A stretch of 64,000 bases of DNA from an uncultured Dehalococcoidia bacterium (GTDB lineage Bacteria > Chloroflexota > Dehalococcoidia > Lucifugimonadales > GCA-2712585), in the NCBI GenBank assembly GCA_951812825.1, contig OX638324.1:1859141-1923140 (forward strand), written 5' to 3'. Below the pieces are notes generated by a model. The model saw only the letters and a list, made by a program, of their open reading frames with translations. It did not search any database and had not been told where the DNA came from. Numbering within the stretch: position 1 is the first letter of the stretch; each line of letters starts with the position of its first letter. The translations under genes were made by a program, and so were the position numbers. Shown one piece after another: positions 61,351 to 64,000 of this stretch.

Positions 61351-61464
61351 TTCGTTTTGAGCGGGTCAGGCGTGGATTTTATTCGTTAGGGAAATCGAAT
61401 TCGTGCCTGAGAGGGTTCGTTTCAGGCGTGGGATTCGTTTCGAAAAATATTGGGTGTACCAAGG
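61351..61464 (+). repeat. TCAGGCGTG intergenic repeat, copy 2
   Basis: TCAGGCGTG at 61366-61374, inverted CGTGCCTGA at 61402-61410 and TCAGGCGTG at 61422-61430. The same word order, and the same 20-bp step between the last two words, as at 30682-30795. Flanking words (ATTCGTTTT, ATTCGTT, GATTCGTTT) are shared too. The gap 61324-61733 also contains a GGATTCTGG...CCGGAATGACG palindrome (61504-61529) and no gene. Confidence 0.6.
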
Positions 61465-61733
61465 GGAGTTGGGGTGCGCGAACATGGGTTGAGCGTTGGC
61501 TCTGGATTCTGGTTTTCACCGGAATGACGGGGAGGGTCCCCGCATTGGCGAGGGCTGGCAGGGATGGGGTTTTTCATGGGGGAAGGTTAGCAGGGGAGGG
61601 GAGTTTGTGGCAACGAAAAGTTGTCACAATGGGGGGGAGTGGAATGACGGGGGGCGGTTATGTTGCTAAGATAGGGGTCTATTCGAGGCTGCCTTTGTTG
61701 GGTGCGGGGCGGCAATTTTGCAAGGGGCGATAG

Positions 61734-63173
61734 ATGAAAAAGTCAGAGATTCCTTTCCTCACGGCCACGGAGCTTTCGGAGATGATCCAGAGCCGGGAAG
61801 TGTCGCCGGTGGAGGTGACGGAGGCGTACCTTGAGCGCATCGAGGCGCTGAATCCGACGCTGAATTCGTACATTACGGTTATGGCGGACGAGGCGATGGA
61901 GGCGGCACAGGCGGCGGAAGTGGCGATTGGGTCGGGCGGATATATGGGGCCGATGCACGGGGTGCCGGTGGCCATTAAGGACCAGTTGTGGACGAAGGGG
62001 GTGCTGACGACGGCGGGGTCTAACGTGCTACGGGACTTTGTGCCGGAAGAAGACGCTGCGGTGGTGTGGAGGCTGAAGGAGGCGGGGGCGGTTATCATCG
62101 GGAAGACGAACCTTACGGAGTTTGCGATTACGACGAACCACTACTATCCCTACGGGATGATGTACAACCCGTGGAGTATGGGACATTTCGCCGGGTCCTC
62201 CAGTGGGGGTTCGGCTTCGGCGACGGCGGCGTTCATGTGCGCAACGTCGCTGGGGGAGGATACGGGAGGATCGGTGCGGGGGCCGGCGGCGGCGTGTGGG
62301 CTGGCGGGATTCCGAAGCACCTACGGGCTGGTGAGCCGGTACGGGCTTCTGGGGGCGTGCTGGTCGAAGGATGTAATCGGCCCGATATCGAGGACGGTGG
62401 CGGACTGCGCGATTACGTTGCAGGCGATAGCGGGGTACGATCCGAAGGACAGGTACACCAGCAGGGAACCGGTGGAGGATTTCACGGCGGCGTTGGAGGG
62501 GGACATTCGGGGTTTGAAGGTGGGCGTGGTGGTGGAGCGGGTGCACACGGATGACGTGATGCCGGAGATTCGGGAGGCGACGCTGAAGGGGATTGAGGTG
62601 CTGCGGGAACTGGGGGCTGAGGTGACGGAGATTTCGCTGCCGCTGATTCCGGAGACGGCGGCGTTCTCGCTGGTGGGGGAACTGGTTGAGGCGGCGTCGA
62701 TTCACCACAAGTGGATACGTGAGCGGCTTGACGACTACCAGAACGAGCTGCGGTTGACGCTGCTGATGGCGAGCCTGATACCGGCGCAGACGTACTACAA
62801 GGCGAACCAGCTTCGGGCTTACTGGCGGGAGGAGATGCTGGCGGCGTTCGATGACGTGGACCTGATGGTGTATCCGACGGCGCCATCAGTGGCTCCGACG
62901 GTGCCGCCACCGTCGGGTCTGGCCAGCCCGGAGGACATGAAGGTGAACTTCTTTGGCCGTCGGAGCTTCACGCATCCGGCGAGCCTGGTGGGGTGTCCGG
63001 CGCTATCGGTGAATTGCGGGTTTACGGAGGCGGGGCTTCCGATGGGGATGCAGATAATTGGGCGTCCCTTCGAGGACGGGATGGTGCTGCGGGCGGGGCA
63101 CCTGTACGAGCAGGCGACGCCGTGGCATAAGATGTCGCCGCCGGGGTTCGGGCCGGGGGAGGGCGAGGACTAG
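61734..63173 (+). CDS. amidase-signature family enzyme
   Basis: 479 aa. The Ser-cisSer-Lys triad is visible: Lys82 (VAIKD), Ser156 in GSSSGGSASATAAF and Ser180 in GEDTGGSVRGPAA. Then a FRSTYGLVSRYGLLGACWSKDVIGPISRTVADCAI stretch typical of the family. The C-terminal FTHPASLVGCPALSVNCGFTEAGLPMGMQIIGRPFED matches GatA-like folds. The substrate (amide, nitrile-derived or aryl amide) cannot be told. It is not GatA by context: gatC and gatB are absent. ATG at 61734, weak ribosome site. Confidence 0.9.
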   Translation: MKKSEIPFLTATELSEMIQSREVSPVEVTEAYLERIEALNPTLNSYITVMADEAMEAAQAAEVAIGSGGYMGPMHGVPVAIKDQLWTKGVLTTAGSNVLRDFVPEEDAAVVWRLKEAGAVIIGKTNLTEFAITTNHYYPYGMMYNPWSMGHFAGSSSGGSASATAAFMCATSLGEDTGGSVRGPAAACGLAGFRSTYGLVSRYGLLGACWSKDVIGPISRTVADCAITLQAIAGYDPKDRYTSREPVEDFTAALEGDIRGLKVGVVVERVHTDDVMPEIREATLKGIEVLRELGAEVTEISLPLIPETAAFSLVGELVEAASIHHKWIRERLDDYQNELRLTLLMASLIPAQTYYKANQLRAYWREEMLAAFDDVDLMVYPTAPSVAPTVPPPSGLASPEDMKVNFFGRRSFTHPASLVGCPALSVNCGFTEAGLPMGMQIIGRPFEDGMVLRAGHLYEQATPWHKMSPPGFGPGEGED

Positions 63174-63273
63174 GGGGAGAGTGGAGTCGAGATTCTTCGA
63201 CTTCGCTTCGCTGCGCTCAGAATGAAATTGGGTGGAGGGGGAAGGGTGAGGAGGAGAGGGGGAGTTTCGGTGC
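63174..63273. repeat. short intergenic repeat between convergent genes
   Basis: Contains GATTCTTCGACTTCGCTTCGCTGCGCTCAGAATGA (about 63190-63224), a type of dispersed intergenic element. Related shorter pieces at 3979-4010 and 28813. No gene. Confidence 0.4.
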
Positions 63274-64000
63274 TTAGGGGTTTATGGGTAGCTGGAAGGG
63301 GATGTTGCAATGTGTTAAGGGTTGGGGCTGGCCGTTGGTGAGGAGGAAGGTGTCTTCGATGCGGACACCTCCAATGCCGGGGACGGAAAGAACGGAGTGG
63401 CCAACGGTGAGGGTCATGCCGTCGACGAGCTTGAAGCTGAAGTCGGCGGGGTGGATGGTGGGACGGGGTTTTTCTTCGAAGTCCAAGCCGATGCTGTGGC
63501 TGATGCCGGGGATGTAGAATTCGCCGTAGCCGGCATCTGTGAAGACCTTGCGGGCTGCTGCGTCGATGTCGCCGTTTCTTGCGCCGGGCCTGACGGCTGC
63601 GATTCCCGCGGATTGGGCGCGGCGGTAAACGTCGAAGAGTTCCTGCTGTTGAGGGGTTGGGGGGCCGACGACGAAGGTGCGGGATAGGTTGGCGCAGTAG
63701 CCCTGGTAGCGTGGGACCACGTCGACAACGACGAGATCGCCTTCTTCGACGAGTTTGTCGGATGCGGTGCCGTGGAGCCAGCCGGAGCGGATGCCGGAGT
63801 TGACGAAGACGGGGGTGGCTACGCCGTGCCCGCCGGCCTTTCGCATGGCGTATTCTATTTCTGCGCCGACTTCGTTTTCGGAGATGCCGGGTCGCAGCCA
63901 AGCGGCGGCGGTGTTCATGCCGACGGCTGCGATGCGGGCGGCTTCCTGGATCAGGCGGACTTCTTCCTCGTCCTTCACCAGACGGAGTTCGTCCATGACG
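63274..64000 (-). CDS. M24-family (Xaa-Pro peptidase/creatinase-like) protein, 5' part beyond the window
   Basis: C-terminal 240+ residues of a pita-bread-fold protein; the frame stays open past base 64000, so the N-terminal domain is missing. Seen: MDELRLVKDEEEVRLIQEAARIA linker, GDLVVVDVVPRYQGYCANLSRTF, GISHSIGLDFEE and VGHSVLSVPGIGGVRIEDTFLL. Compared with metal-dependent members, the second Asp ligand is Asn (CANLSRT), the first Glu is replaced in VGHSVL, and the loop normally reading GHGIG is SHSIG. Two ligands thus appear lost, as in creatinase-type homologues. It may be a metal-independent hydrolase; peptidase activity is doubtful. Confidence 0.85.
   Translation of the reverse strand, partial: VMDELRLVKDEEEVRLIQEAARIAAVGMNTAAAWLRPGISENEVGAEIEYAMRKAGGHGVATPVFVNSGIRSGWLHGTASDKLVEEGDLVVVDVVPRYQGYCANLSRTFVVGPPTPQQQELFDVYRRAQSAGIAAVRPGARNGDIDAAARKVFTDAGYGEFYIPGISHSIGLDFEEKPRPTIHPADFSFKLVDGMTLTVGHSVLSVPGIGGVRIEDTFLLTNGQPQPLTHCNIPFQLPINP

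Overview
The window is GC-rich bacterial chromosome. Its gene content fits Chloroflexota, most likely a Dehalococcoidia or SAR202-like lineage. This is my inference from combined features: a single B12-dependent ribonucleotide reductase with nrdR, a very long SecD, a reduced rsmH-ftsA-ftsZ cluster, lipoproteins with long Thr/Pro linkers, a luciferase-type flavin oxidoreductase, an acyl-CoA dehydrogenase, and no outer-membrane or LPS genes. No rRNA, CRISPR array, integrase or transposase was seen.

Layout. 1-0.7 kb: a HigBA toxin-antitoxin pair with a strong promoter and a palindromic operator. 0.7-8.5 kb: an antiporter-rhodanese fusion, a frameshifted membrane gene, a lipoprotein, a methyltransferase, a HAD/FAM151-like fusion, a DinB protein and galU. 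9.1-12 kb (+): SRP RNA, ksgA, ispE, lgt. 12-16.7 kb (-): recJ, fabF and a B12-binding radical SAM protein. 17-22.5 kb: mtaB, a metallo-beta-lactamase-fold hydrolase with a short Shine-Dalgarno-led ORF upstream, a VOC protein, an LLM oxidoreductase and an acyl-CoA dehydrogenase. 22.6-26.8 kb (-): a glycine betaine/choline-type ABC importer with a strong promoter and a leader of about 170 nt. 27-31 kb: an AIM24-family protein, a low-GC HEPN-like gene beside tRNA-Arg and tRNA-His, and pepA. 31-38 kb: degV, a PadR/membrane-protein pair, a 1177-aa secreted protein, yggT-proC. 38-43.4 kb (-): a DUF2335 gene with an in-frame TAG and its small partner, then an apparent operon nrdR-wHTH-nrdJ-pdxA with two NrdR boxes 31 bp apart. 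43.6-47.1 kb (-): rsmH-ftsA-ftsZ. 47.7-60.5 kb (+): moaB, trmD, [insert], rplS, priA, def, cca, secD, secF. 60.5-64 kb: an SDR, an amidase and a truncated M24-family protein.

Main observations. (1) The trmD-rplS neighbourhood is interrupted by a 2.65-kb segment bounded by two perfect 51-bp direct repeats of the trmD 3' end. The segment carries a 774-aa lipoprotein with a HEXXH metallopeptidase-like site, an EF-hand loop and at least six copies of a W-x-x-D-G motif. (2) The nrd operon has textbook-spaced NrdR boxes plus an undescribed 85-aa winged-helix protein. (3) A HAD phosphatase domain is fused to a FAM151/GDPD-like barrel. (4) Two genes look broken (a frameshift near 2.87 kb and an in-frame TAG at 38.6 kb). 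(5) Several families of dispersed intergenic palindromes and repeats occur between genes.

All calls come from reading the sequence. No database search was possible, so family names rest on motif recognition.
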